Shown here piece by piece: positions 38,325-46,817 of a DNA stretch of 64,000 nt. The notes beneath the pieces were generated by a model. It did no database searches. It was not told the origin of the DNA and was given only the letters and a program-made list of their open reading frames with translations. Made by a program: the position numbers and the translations under genes. Positions within the stretch are counted from its first letter, which is position 1; every line of letters starts with the position of its first letter. Source of the DNA: Paracoccus marinaquae (GTDB lineage Bacteria; Pseudomonadota; Alphaproteobacteria; Rhodobacterales; Rhodobacteraceae); contig NZ_JAHKNG010000004.1 in NCBI RefSeq assembly GCF_018860165.1, positions 62,001 through 126,000 of the forward strand. Direction: 5' to 3'.

Positions 38325-40501
38325 ATGTGATCGGGCATGTCGCCGCGGATGGCGGCGGCGAAAGCCGTGCGATAGAGCGTGGAAAGTTCCGCCAGCGGCA
38401 CGGCATCGCCGCCAAGCGAGACGGTGTCGCCGCCGAACCGGCCGACCGCGGCAACCGCGACGCCGGCGGCCCGACCTGCATGGATCAGGGCCTCGGCTCC
38501 CTCGGCCGAGCAGGCGACCAGATAGCGGGCCTGATCCTCGCCGAACAGCTGGCCGATCTCGGCCGTATCCAGCGTGAGGCCGAGCCCGGCCGCCTCGGCC
38601 ATCTCGAAGGCCGCGAGCGCCAGGCCGCCATCGGACAGATCGGTGGCGGCGTTCAGATGCGCGCGGTTCGCGCGCAGGAATTCGCCATGCTTCCGCTCGG
38701 CCGCCAGATCCACATGCGGGGCGTCGCCCGCCTCAACGCCGAAGGCTTCGGCGGCCAGTGCCGACTGGCCCAGATGGCCCCGGGTGACGCCGATCACCAG
38801 CGCCAGATCACCGGCCGCGGGCAGGCCCGCGATCAGCTCATCCAGATCCGCGATCAGGCCGACGCCGCCGATGGTCGGCGTCGGCAGGATGCCCTTGCCG
38901 TCGGTCTCGTTGTAAAGCGAGACATTGCCCGACACGATCGGGAAATCCAGCGCCCGGCAGGCCTCGCCGATGCCCTTTATGGCGCCGACGAACTGGCCCA
39001 TGATCTCGGGCTTTTCGGGATTGCCGAAATTCAGGTTGTCGGTCGTGGCCAGCGGTGTGGCGCCCACCGCGCAGAGGTTGCGATAGGCCTCGGCCACGGC
39101 CTGCTTGCCGCCCTCATAGGGGTTCGCCTTCACATAGCGCGGGGTCACGTCGCTGGTGAAGGCCAGCGCCTTGCCGGTGCCGTGGACGCGGACCACGCCG
39201 GCGCCAAGGCCGGGGCGGCGGATGGTATCGGCGCCGACCTGCGTGTCATACTGTTCCCAGACCCAGGCCTTGTGGGCATGGTTGGGCGACCCGATCAGCG
39301 CGCGCAGGGCGGCAATGGGGGTGATCCGGGGCAGGGCCGGGGCGGGGGCGGCAGCCGGGGTTTCCACCCAGGGCCGGTCATATTCCGGCGCGCTGGAGGA
39401 CAGTTTCGACAGCGGCAGGTCGGCCTTCACCTCGTTGCCATGCAGGATCAGGAACCGGTCCTCGGGGATGGTCTCGCCGACGATGGCGAAATCCAGATCC
39501 CATTTCTCGAAGATCGCCCGTGCCTCGGCCTCCTTCTCGGGCTTCAGCACCATCAGCATGCGTTCCTGGCTTTCGGACAGCATCATCTCATAGGCCGTCA
39601 TCTCGGTTTCGCGCTGCGGCACGTGATCGAGTTGCAGCAGGATGCCCAGCCCGCCCTTGTCGCCCATCTCGACCGCCGAGCAGGTCAGGCCCGCCGCGCC
39701 CATGTCCTGAATGGAGATGACGCTGCCCGAAGCCATCAGTTCAAGACAGGCTTCCAGCAGGCATTTTTCGGTGAACGGGTCGCCGACCTGGACGGTGGGG
39801 CGCTTTTCCTCGATCGTGTCGTCGAATTCGGCCGAGGCCATGGTCGCGCCGCCGACGCCGTCGCGGCCGGTCTTGGCGCCCAGATAGACCACCGGCATGC
39901 CGACGCCCGAGGCGGCCGAGTAGAAGATCTTGTCGCTGTCGGCGAGGCCCGCGGCAAAGGCGTTCACAAGGCAGTTGCCGTCATAGCTGCGGTGGAACCG
40001 CACCTCGCCGCCGACATTCGGGACGCCGAAGCAGTTGCCATAGGCGCCGACCCCCTCGACCACACCCTTGACCAGATGCGGGGTCTTGGGATGTTCGGGG
40101 CGCCCGAAGGACAGCGAATCCATCGCCGCGATGGGCCGCGCGCCCATGGTGAAGACATCGCGCAGGATGCCGCCCACGCCGGTCGCGGCACCCTGATGCG
40201 GTTCGATATACGAGGGGTGGTTGTGGCTTTCCATCTTGAAGACCACCGCCTGACCGTCGCCGATATCGACCACGCCCGCATTCTCGCCCGGGCCGCAGAT
40301 CACCTGCGGGCCTTCCGTGGGCAGGGTGCGCAGCCATTTCTTCGAGGACTTGTAGGAACAATGCTCGTTCCACATGGCGCTGAAGATGCCCAGTTCGGTA
40401 AAGCTGGGCTCGCGGCCGATGATCTGCAGGATGCGGTCATATTCGTCGGGCTTCAGCCCGTGCGCGGCGATCAGATCGGCGGTGATCGACGGTTCCTGCA
40501 T
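38321..40501 (-). CDS. purL: Phosphoribosylformylglycinamidine synthase II
   Basis: This 726-residue small-type PurL makes FGAM from FGAR with ATP and glutamine-derived ammonia; it needs separate PurQ and PurS, which are not in the window. [42 protein letters not shown]-like [13 protein letters not shown], and [14 protein letters not shown] in the second half mark both AIRS-like repeats. The start [20 protein letters not shown] at 40501 has GGAAGGGCCGGAC upstream; the frame stays open further but without homology. Confidence 0.96.
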   Translation of the reverse strand: MQEPSITADLIAAHGLKPDEYDRILQIIGREPSFTELGIFSAMWNEHCSYKSSKKWLRTLPTEGPQVICGPGENAGVVDIGDGQAVVFKMESHNHPSYIEPHQGAATGVGGILRDVFTMGARPIAAMDSLSFGRPEHPKTPHLVKGVVEGVGAYGNCFGVPNVGGEVRFHRSYDGNCLVNAFAAGLADSDKIFYSAASGVGMPVVYLGAKTGRDGVGGATMASAEFDDTIEEKRPTVQVGDPFTEKCLLEACLELMASGSVISIQDMGAAGLTCSAVEMGDKGGLGILLQLDHVPQRETEMTAYEMMLSESQERMLMVLKPEKEAEARAIFEKWDLDFAIVGETIPEDRFLILHGNEVKADLPLSKLSSSAPEYDRPWVETPAAAPAPALPRITPIAALRALIGSPNHAHKAWVWEQYDTQVGADTIRRPGLGAGVVRVHGTGKALAFTSDVTPRYVKANPYEGGKQAVAEAYRNLCAVGATPLATTDNLNFGNPEKPEIMGQFVGAIKGIGEACRALDFPIVSGNVSLYNETDGKGILPTPTIGGVGLIADLDELIAGLPAAGDLALVIGVTRGHLGQSALAAEAFGVEAGDAPHVDLAAERKHGEFLRANRAHLNAATDLSDGGLALAAFEMAEAAGLGLTLDTAEIGQLFGEDQARYLVACSAEGAEALIHAGRAAGVAVAAVGRFGGDTVSLGGDAVPLAELSTLYRTAFAAAIRGDMPDHI

Positions 40502-40594
40502 GTCCGGCCCTTCCTGCCCGTGGAGTCTGGCGCCTTGTATGGCGAGAGATGCCGGTTTGGAAGGGCGGTGGATCGGGTAAGATCGCGCTGCGAC

Positions 40595-40622
40595 AAAAAA
40601 AGAGCCGGGCAAGAAGCCCGGC
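40595..40622 (-). terminator. Rho-independent terminator of the candidate small RNA
   Basis: On the minus strand GCCGGGC-TTCTT-GCCCGGC is followed by TCTTTTTTT, a textbook terminator. It can end either a LysR-gene read-through transcript or the small RNA proposed here. Confidence 0.92.
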
Positions 40623-40678
40623 CTAAGTCCAACAGGGAGGTTGAAGGTGATGCGCGGTTAGGCTGACCACCGCCTTCG
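40595..40678 (-). ncRNA. Candidate trans-acting small RNA (about 84 nt)
   Basis: A promoter-like pair ends near 40685 and a strong terminator ends at 40595, defining an about 84-nt minus-strand transcript without a long reading frame (only a possible 8-codon peptide). Three hairpins fold by eye: a 5' stem with arms GCGGT/ACCGC (40654-40673), a short CAAC-CUCCCU-GUUG hairpin (40630-40643) that shows CUCCCU, complementary to Shine-Dalgarno sequences, in its loop, and the terminator. This plan is that of alphaproteobacterial anti-SD small RNAs such as AbcR (alpha-r15) or MmgR (alpha-r8). The neighbouring VtlR/LsrB-like gene fits AbcR. Alternatively this is just the 3' end of the LysR transcript. 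Confidence 0.5.
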
Positions 40679-40684
40679 AAGCAT

Positions 40685-40713
40685 GATTTATGTGCAGGCC
40701 ATTGCCGAATCAA
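40685..40713 (-). promoter_or_regulatory. Candidate sigma-70 promoter of the small RNA
   Basis: On the minus strand TTGATT (40713-40708) and TAAATC (40690-40685) are separated by exactly 17 bases, predicting a start near 40678. Confidence 0.5.
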
Positions 40714-40721
40714 GTATCTTC

Positions 40722-40739
40722 ATGCTGCACGTGCAGCAT
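40722..40739. promoter_or_regulatory. Perfect 18-bp palindrome ATGCTGCACGTGCAGCAT
   Basis: The 18-bp dyad lies eight bases upstream of the candidate -35, centred about 52 bases before the predicted start. It holds CTGC-N4-GCAG (PhaR-like) and also two overlapping T-N11-A motifs (LysR-type). It shares the arms ATGCTGC/GCAGCAT with the site at 33265. Confidence 0.55.
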
Positions 40740-40844
40740 AGCCGACATGCCGTTGCCGAATAGCTACACGCAAGAGTTGATCTTCAACCGCCGAATCACG
40801 ACTTTTCTGACTCCGATATCAAGGGAATCCGCCTGTTTAGCGGA

Positions 40845-41750
40845 TCAGGCTGTCAAGTTCTCGCTTTGCAGGCGACGATAAGCCTGAATCTCCTCCAAGA
40901 CAAAATCGCGGAAAACCGCCACGCGGCGGGTTTGCCGCAATTCCTCGGGGTAGGCGAGGAAGACTGGAACCTCGCCCGATTCTGTCTCGGGCAGGACGCG
41001 AACCAGGCGCGGGTGATCGAGGGACAGGTAGTCGGGCAGGACGCCGATCCCGACATTGGCAAGCACGCCCTGCAGCACACCGAAATAATTGTTCACCGTC
41101 AGGGTCGAGGTGATGTTCTGGGTCAGGATCTCCTGCACCAGCCTCGCGCCGGCGGCGACCTGCGGCTGGTCGGTCTTCTGGCAGATGATCCGGTGCGCGG
41201 CCAGATCGGCCATGCTTTCGGGGGTTCCGGCACTGTCCAGATAGTCCTGGGTCGCATAAAGCCGCATGCGGATGTTCAGCAGGCGCCGGCGGATCAGGTC
41301 GGACTGGCTGGGCTCCTTCATGCGGATGGCGACATCGGCCTCGCGCATCGGCAGGTCCAGAACCCGTTCCTCCAGCAGCAGGTCGATCTTCAGATCCGGG
41401 AATTTCTCGTACAGCTTGTAGAGACGCGGTGCCAGCCAGAGCGAGCCGAAGCCGACCGTGGTGGTGACCTTCAATTCACCCAGTACGCTTTCCTCGCTGT
41501 CGCGGATACGGGCCGAGGCGGCATCAAGCTTGCGGGCCATCGCGGAGGTGGCGTCGAACAGCAATTCGCCCTGTTCGGTCAGAATCAGGCCGCGGGCGTG
41601 GCGGTGAAACAGGGTCGCCCCGACCGATTCCTCAAGTGCGCGAATCTGGCGGCTGACCGCCGATTGCGACAGATGCAATACGTCGCCGGCATGGGTCAGG
41701 CTGCCGGCATCGGCAACCGCATGAAATATTCTGAGCTTGTCCCAGTCCAT
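40845..41750 (-). CDS. LysR-family regulator, VtlR/LsrB-like
   Basis: This 301-residue regulator has the N-terminal winged helix MDWDKLRIFHAVADAGSLTH and LHLSQSAVSRQIRALEESVG, then RHARGLILTEQGELL, which is close to what I recall of VtlR (Brucella) and LsrB (Rhizobium). The effector domain spans about residues 90-295. In Brucella VtlR activates the small RNA AbcR2 and small membrane proteins. Here a small RNA candidate lies downstream on the same strand, and a large oxidoreductase gene diverges upstream with 159 bases between starts, so either may be a target. Confidence 0.9.
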   Translation of the reverse strand: MDWDKLRIFHAVADAGSLTHAGDVLHLSQSAVSRQIRALEESVGATLFHRHARGLILTEQGELLFDATSAMARKLDAASARIRDSEESVLGELKVTTTVGFGSLWLAPRLYKLYEKFPDLKIDLLLEERVLDLPMREADVAIRMKEPSQSDLIRRRLLNIRMRLYATQDYLDSAGTPESMADLAAHRIICQKTDQPQVAAGARLVQEILTQNITSTLTVNNYFGVLQGVLANVGIGVLPDYLSLDHPRLVRVLPETESGEVPVFLAYPEELRQTRRVAVFRDFVLEEIQAYRRLQSENLTA

Positions 41751-41845
41751 AGCTGTTACAATCCTGCGAGGTCAGCCATGCATTTTTTGCAAATCTACAC
41801 TCCCCTGCCTGTCCCGGCACGTAACGTCAAGCGCCGAATTTTTCC

Positions 41846-41874
41846 TTTATTGGTCAGCATGACTGACGTATAGT
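41846..41874 (+). promoter_or_regulatory. Promoter of the indolepyruvate oxidoreductase gene with an internal inverted repeat
   Basis: TTTATT (41846-41851) and TATAGT (41869-41874) are 17 bases apart. The inverted repeat GTCAG-CATGA-CTGAC (41853-41867) fills the spacer, a position fit for a repressor. Predicted leader about 30 nt. Confidence 0.55.
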
Positions 41875-41909
41875 CTGCGCCAGCCATGCGCCATCGGAGG
41901 AGACGCAGG

Positions 41910-44900
41910 ATGAGCAAGCAGGAATTCTCGCTAGCCGACCGCTTCGATCTGTCGAAGACACACGTATTGTTGAACGGGACGCAGGCACTGGTGCGGCTGA
42001 TGCTGATGCAGGCGGCACGCGACGAAGCCGCCGGGCTGAGGACGGCCGGGCTTGTCACCGGCTATCGCGGCAGCCCGCTTGGCGGGGTTGATCTGCAGAT
42101 GATGCGCGAGGGCAAGCGGCTGGCCGAGGCAAATGTCCTGTTCCAGCCCGGCCTGAACGAAGATCTTGCCGCGACAGCAATCTGGGGCAGCCAGCAGGCC
42201 GAGTTGCGTGGCGAGGGGAAATATGACGGCGTCTTCGGGCTGTGGTACGGCAAGGGGCCGGGCATCGACCGCAGCGGCGATGTGATGCGGCATGCGAATA
42301 TGGCCGGCTCGTCGAGACATGGCGGCGTGGTCATGGCCATGGGCGACGATCACACCGGCGAATCCTCGACCGTGCTGCACCAGTCGGACTGGGCGATGAT
42401 CGACGCCTATATCCCGGTGCTGTCGCCGGCGGGGGTGCAGGAAATCCTCGACTACGGGCTTTACGGCTTTGCGCTGTCGCGCTTTGCCGGTGTCTGGACC
42501 GGGCTGAAGACCATGAAGGATACGGTCGAGGCGACCTCGGTCGTGAATGGCGACCCGCACCGGCTGTCCTTCGTGCTGCCCGAGGTGCAACTGCCCGAAG
42601 GCGGGCTGAACATCCGGCTGGGCGATACGCCCCTGGCGCAGGAAGCGCGGATGATCGACCACAAGCGGTGGGCGGCCGAGGCGTTTTCCCGCGCAAACCG
42701 GATCGACCGGCAGGTCTGGGGCAAGCCCGGCGCCAAGATCGGCTTTGTCGCCGCCGGCAAGAACTGGCTGGATCTGGTCCATGCGCTGTCGCTTCTGGGG
42801 ATCGACGAGGCCGAGGCGGAACGGCTGGGCATCACCACCTACAAGGTCGGCCAGACCTGGCCACTTGACATGAAGTCCATGCAGGAGTGGTCTGAAAATC
42901 TTGATCTTATCGTTTGCGTCGAGGAAAAGCGCAAGCTGATCGAGGTGCAGCTGAAAGAGGCGATCTTCGACAATCGGCACGGTCGTCGCGTGCATGGCTG
43001 GAAGCATGACCGCAGCGGCGAGGAACTGTTCCCGACCCGCTATGCGCTGGATCCGGTGATGATTGCGCAGAAGATCGGCGGCATCCTGATCGAGGAGGGG
43101 CGCGGCACCGAACATATCCGGGCCGGGCTGGAGCGGCTGACCGAGGTGCGCCGCAACGACAACGCCCCCGAGATTGCCACCCGCACGCCGTGGTTCTGTT
43201 CGGGCTGCCCGCATAACAGCTCGACCAGGCTGCCTGAAGGCAGCCGCGCCTATGCCGGTATCGGTTGTCACTACATGGTGCAGTGGATGGACCGCGACAC
43301 CAACGGCTTCACCCATATGGGCGCCGAAGGCGTGAACTGGGTCGGCGAGGCGCCGTTCAGCAAGAGAAACCATGTTTTCCAGAATCTTGGCGACGGAACC
43401 TATAATCATTCCGGGGTTCTGGCGATCCGGGCCGCGCTGGCGGCGGGGACCAGTATCACCTACAAGATCCTCTATAACGACGCGGTGGCGATGACCGGCG
43501 GCCAGCCGAACGAGGGCGGGCTGACCGCACCGCAGATCGCGCGTGAACTGGTGGCCATGGGGGTCGATCCGGTCGTCGTGGTTTACGACGAGAAGGAAGA
43601 GATCGACCGCAAGCAGTTCCCTTCGGGTCTGCGCTTCGAGGAACGGGCCAACTTGATGACGGTCCAGCGCGACCTGGGGGCCGCGTCCGGTGTCAGCGCC
43701 ATCCTCTATGTGCAGACCTGTGCCGCCGAAAAGCGCCGCCGCCGCAAGAAGGGCCAGTTTCCCGATCCCGACCGCCGCATCTGGATCAACCCCGAGGTCT
43801 GCGAGGGCTGCGGTGACTGTTCGGTGCAGTCGAACTGCGTCTCGGTGGTGCCGCTGGAGACCGAACTGGGCCGCAAGCGGCAGATCGACCAGTCCAGTTG
43901 CAACAAGGATTACAGCTGCGTGAACGGCTTCTGCCCCAGCTTTGTCAGTGTGAAGGGCGGCAAGCTGAGGAAACCCGAGGCCGCGGCCTTCGACATCCCC
44001 GATCTGCCACGACCCGCCCTGCCGGCGATCAGCGGCACCCATAACGTCGTCATCACCGGCGTCGGCGGCACCGGTGTCGTGACCATCGGCGCGGTGCTGG
44101 CACAGGCCGCCCATATCGACGGCAAGGGCGCGGGCATGATGGAGATGGCCGGCCTCGCGCAGAAGGGCGGTGCCGTACATATCCATCTGCGTCTGGCCAA
44201 CCGGCCCGAGGATATCAGCGCCATCCGCGTGGCCACGGGCGAGGCCGATTGCGTCATCGGCGGCGATCTGGTCGTCAGCGCCGGCGCCAGAACGATCGGG
44301 CTGATGACCGGCGGCCGGACTGGCGCGGTGGTGAACGACCACGAGATCATCACCGGCGATTTCACCCGGATCCGCGATTTTCGGGTGCCCTCGGACCGGC
44401 TGAAACTGTCGCTTGAGTCGCGCCTTCGGGACCGGGTGGCGTTCTTCGATGCCAATGATCTGGCGCTGCGCATGCTGGGCGATTCGATCTATTCCAACAT
44501 GCTGGTCCTGGGGGCCTGCTGGCAGCAGGGGCTGATCCCGCTGACCGAACAGGCGATCATGGAGGCGATCCGCCTAAACGGCGCCAAGGTGGCCGAGAAC
44601 CAGCGCGCCTTCCAGATCGGCCGTTGGGCGATGGCCTTTCCGGATCAGGCGAGAAAGCCTGTGGAAGTCGCTGAATTGCCTGCCGATCCGGTCGAATACC
44701 GGGCCGCGCGGTTGGTCAGCTATCAAGGCAACCGGCTGGCAAGGAAATACCGCAAGCTGGTCGATGCCGCGCCCGCGCCGCTGCGCGAAAGCGTGGCGCG
44801 CGGCTATTACAAGCTGCTGGCCTACAAGGACGAATACGAGGTCGCACGGCTGCATCTGGACACCGCCCGCCAGGTGGGGGCGATCTGGGAGGGTGACGTG

Positions 44901-45299
44901 GCGCTGTCCTTCCATCTTGCCCCACCGATGCTGCCGGGCAGGGATGCCAATGGCCGCCCGAAGAAGCGTGAATTCGGGCCGTGGATGGCGCGCGGCTTCC
45001 GGCTGCTGGCGGCGATGAAGGTCCTGCGGGGCACCCCCTTCGATCCCTTCGGCTATTCCCATGAGCGGCGGCGCGAGCGCGCGATGATCCGCGAATACGA
45101 GCAGGACATGCGCGAATTGCTGGCGAAGGTCACCGATGCCACCATGCCGGTCGCGGTTGAACTGGCCGAACTGCCCTTGAGCGTGCGCGGCTTCGGCCCG
45201 GTCAAGGAAAGGGCGGCGGACGAGGCCGCGCATCGGCGCGCGGATCTGCTGGAGCGGTTCCGCAGCGGACTGCCGCCCCTGCAGCATGCCGCCGAATGA
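41910..45299 (+). CDS. Fused indolepyruvate ferredoxin oxidoreductase
   Basis: This 1129-residue protein fuses the IorA and IorB parts of indolepyruvate:ferredoxin oxidoreductase, which decarboxylates aryl pyruvates to aryl-acyl-CoA in aromatic amino acid breakdown. It holds the transketolase-like N-terminal domain (TGYRGSPLGGVD), the TPP domain near residues 430-600 (CSGCPHNSSTRLPEG, ILYNDAVAMTGGQPNEG), a Cys cluster CEGCGDCSVQSNC that should bind an Fe-S cluster, and the gamma-like domain VVITGVGGTGVVTIGAVLAQ. GGAGGAGACGCAGG precedes the ATG. It is divergent from the LysR gene. Confidence 0.93.
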   Translation: MSKQEFSLADRFDLSKTHVLLNGTQALVRLMLMQAARDEAAGLRTAGLVTGYRGSPLGGVDLQMMREGKRLAEANVLFQPGLNEDLAATAIWGSQQAELRGEGKYDGVFGLWYGKGPGIDRSGDVMRHANMAGSSRHGGVVMAMGDDHTGESSTVLHQSDWAMIDAYIPVLSPAGVQEILDYGLYGFALSRFAGVWTGLKTMKDTVEATSVVNGDPHRLSFVLPEVQLPEGGLNIRLGDTPLAQEARMIDHKRWAAEAFSRANRIDRQVWGKPGAKIGFVAAGKNWLDLVHALSLLGIDEAEAERLGITTYKVGQTWPLDMKSMQEWSENLDLIVCVEEKRKLIEVQLKEAIFDNRHGRRVHGWKHDRSGEELFPTRYALDPVMIAQKIGGILIEEGRGTEHIRAGLERLTEVRRNDNAPEIATRTPWFCSGCPHNSSTRLPEGSRAYAGIGCHYMVQWMDRDTNGFTHMGAEGVNWVGEAPFSKRNHVFQNLGDGTYNHSGVLAIRAALAAGTSITYKILYNDAVAMTGGQPNEGGLTAPQIARELVAMGVDPVVVVYDEKEEIDRKQFPSGLRFEERANLMTVQRDLGAASGVSAILYVQTCAAEKRRRRKKGQFPDPDRRIWINPEVCEGCGDCSVQSNCVSVVPLETELGRKRQIDQSSCNKDYSCVNGFCPSFVSVKGGKLRKPEAAAFDIPDLPRPALPAISGTHNVVITGVGGTGVVTIGAVLAQAAHIDGKGAGMMEMAGLAQKGGAVHIHLRLANRPEDISAIRVATGEADCVIGGDLVVSAGARTIGLMTGGRTGAVVNDHEIITGDFTRIRDFRVPSDRLKLSLESRLRDRVAFFDANDLALRMLGDSIYSNMLVLGACWQQGLIPLTEQAIMEAIRLNGAKVAENQRAFQIGRWAMAFPDQARKPVEVAELPADPVEYRAARLVSYQGNRLARKYRKLVDAAPAPLRESVARGYYKLLAYKDEYEVARLHLDTARQVGAIWEGDVALSFHLAPPMLPGRDANGRPKKREFGPWMARGFRLLAAMKVLRGTPFDPFGYSHERRRERAMIREYEQDMRELLAKVTDATMPVAVELAELPLSVRGFGPVKERAADEAAHRRADLLERFRSGLPPLQHAAE

Positions 45300-45365
45300 T
45301 CTGGGTCATTCCCAAAGCCCCTGCATCGCCCTAGAAGGGCTGCGCGGAGCAAGGGGAAGGACAGC

Positions 45366-46178
45366 ATGGCGGTTGGTATTTTTGATTCGGGTCTGGGCGG
45401 TCTGACGGTTCAGCAGGCCATTGCCGCCCGCCTGCCCGAGGTGCCCCTGGTCTATCTGGGTGACAATGCCAAGATTCCCTACGGGGTGCGCACCGCCGAG
45501 GACATCTTCGATCTGACCTGCGCCGGCGTCGAGCGGCTGTGGCAGGAGGGTTGCGATCTGGTGATTCTCGCCTGCAACACCGCCAGCGCGGCGGCGTTGC
45601 GGCGCATCCAGGAGAAATGGCTGCCCGCCGACAAGCGTGTCCTCGGGGTGTTCGTGCCGATGATCGAGGCCCTGACCGAGCGTCGCTGGGGCGACAATTC
45701 GCCGCCCCGCGAGGTGACGGTCAAGCATGTGGCGCTGTTCGCCACCCCCGCCACCGTCGCCAGCCGCGCCTTCCAGCGCGAGTTGGCCTTTCGCGCCGTG
45801 GGCGTGGATGTCGAGGCTCAGCCCTGCGGCGGCGTCGTCGATGCCATTGAAATGGGTGACGAAATTCTGGCCGAGGCGCTGGTGACCAGCCATGTCGAGG
45901 CGCTGTTGCGGCGCATGCCGCAACCCGAGGCGGCGATTCTGGGCTGCACCCATTATCCCTTGGTCGAGGCGACGTTCCAGCGCGCGCTTGGCCCGCAGGT
46001 CAAGGTTTACAGCCAGGCGGGGCTGGTGGCCGAGAGCCTGGCTGACTATCTTCAGCGCAGGCCCGAATTTCTCGGCTCGGGAACCGAGGCGAAATTTCTG
46101 ACGACGGGCGATCCCGCGCGGGTATCGGGGAAGGCGACGCAGTTCCTTCGCCGTCCGATCCGCTTCGAGGCTGCATGA
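45366..46178 (+). CDS. murI: Glutamate racemase
   Basis: This 270-residue cofactor-free racemase supplies D-glutamate for peptidoglycan. The start [37 protein letters not shown] (first catalytic cysteine) and [20 protein letters not shown] (second cysteine) are intact. AGGGGAAGGACAGC precedes the ATG. It lies nine bases before ccmE; alr, the other cell-wall racemase, is at 19.4 kb. Confidence 0.95.
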   Translation: MAVGIFDSGLGGLTVQQAIAARLPEVPLVYLGDNAKIPYGVRTAEDIFDLTCAGVERLWQEGCDLVILACNTASAAALRRIQEKWLPADKRVLGVFVPMIEALTERRWGDNSPPREVTVKHVALFATPATVASRAFQRELAFRAVGVDVEAQPCGGVVDAIEMGDEILAEALVTSHVEALLRRMPQPEAAILGCTHYPLVEATFQRALGPQVKVYSQAGLVAESLADYLQRRPEFLGSGTEAKFLTTGDPARVSGKATQFLRRPIRFEAA

Positions 46179-46187
46179 GGTGACACG

Positions 46188-46646
46188 ATGGCCGGTCTGA
46201 AATCGCTGAAGAAACGCCGCCGGATACAGGTTCTGGGCGGCGCTGCGCTGGCGCTTGCGGTGGCGGTCGCGCTGATCGGATACGGCTTTCGGGACGGCAT
46301 CAACCTCTATCGCTCGCCCACGCAGGTGGCCGAGGCGGCGCCGGCGCCCGACGAGTATTTCCAGCTTGGCGGGCTGGTGAAGGAGGGCTCGATCATCAAC
46401 CGCGACGGCGTGGCCTTCGATTTCGTCATCACCGACGGGGCGGTCGAGATTCCGGTCGCCTATATCGGCCGCGACCCACGCCCGGACCTGTTCAAGGAGG
46501 GCCAGGGCACCATCGCCAAGGGCTATTTCCGCGACGGCCGTTTCGAGGCTCAGAACCTGCTGGCCAAGCATGACGAGACCTACATGCCGCGGGAGGTGAT
46601 CGATACGCTGAAGGATACCGGGGTCTATCAGGACCCGAATTCCTGA
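46188..46646 (+). CDS. ccmE: Cytochrome c maturation heme chaperone CcmE
   Basis: This 152-residue membrane-anchored periplasmic protein holds heme covalently and hands it to CcmF. A basic start (MAGLKSLKKRRRIQVL), one transmembrane segment (GGAALALAVAVALIGYGF), the OB-fold domain and the heme-binding histidine in AKHDETYMP (HxxxY motif) are present. It follows murI closely. ccmF would normally come next, but an endolysin-holin pair with its own terminator lies between. Confidence 0.95.
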   Translation: MAGLKSLKKRRRIQVLGGAALALAVAVALIGYGFRDGINLYRSPTQVAEAAPAPDEYFQLGGLVKEGSIINRDGVAFDFVITDGAVEIPVAYIGRDPRPDLFKEGQGTIAKGYFRDGRFEAQNLLAKHDETYMPREVIDTLKDTGVYQDPNS

Positions 46647-46664
46647 TCCCGCGTCCCGCGACGG

Positions 46665-46711
46665 CCGGGGGCGCTTCGCCCCCCGGACCCCCCGAAGGTA
46701 TTTGCAAAGAG
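46665..46711. repeat. Recurring Rhodobacteraceae-type intergenic hairpin element
   Basis: A stem GGGGGCG-CTT-CGCCCCC is followed by GGACCCCCCGAAGGTATTTG and AAAGAG. I recognise this hairpin plus CCCCGGACCCCCCGAxGGTATTT tail as a frequent intergenic element of Rhodobacteraceae genomes. Only one copy is seen in this window; it follows ccmE and may end its transcript. Confidence 0.5.
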
Positions 46712-46741
46712 TGCGAGGGGCCGCGCGCAACGCCCGGCCGG

Positions 46742-46757
46742 TTAACGGCGGGTTAAC
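46742..46757. promoter_or_regulatory. Perfect CtrA-type box TTAA-N7-TTAAC
   Basis: TTAA-CGGCGGG-TTAAC matches the full CtrA binding consensus with no mismatch. It ends 60 bases before the endolysin start, in a region that is otherwise very GC-rich. Confidence 0.65.
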
Positions 46758-46817
46758 GCGAAGGGGTGAGCCTTTCCCGATCCGCCGAACCGGTGCGGAG
46801 GGTCTGAGGGGATCGCG

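Larger units (their letters stand above)
40502..40844 (-). other. Intergenic region purL-LysR gene (343 bp)
   Basis: No convincing protein gene is present. On the minus strand the region holds a palindrome (40722-40739), a promoter-like pair (40708-40713 and 40685-40690), a structured about 84-nt transcript candidate and its terminator (40595-40622), then the purL leader. The small plus-strand open frame 40690-40881 has no coding character. Confidence 0.6.

Noticed and set aside
40774..40788. TTGATCTTCAA resembling an FNR/NnrR box
   Set aside because: The half-sites are TTGA/TCAA with only three bases between, not TTGAT-N4-ATCAA, so it does not match the FNR/NnrR consensus.
40690..40881. Plus-strand 63-codon frame in the purL-LysR gap
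   Set aside because: It crosses the palindrome, has unusual composition with several cysteines and no SD, and runs into the LysR gene. The minus-strand RNA signals explain this region better.
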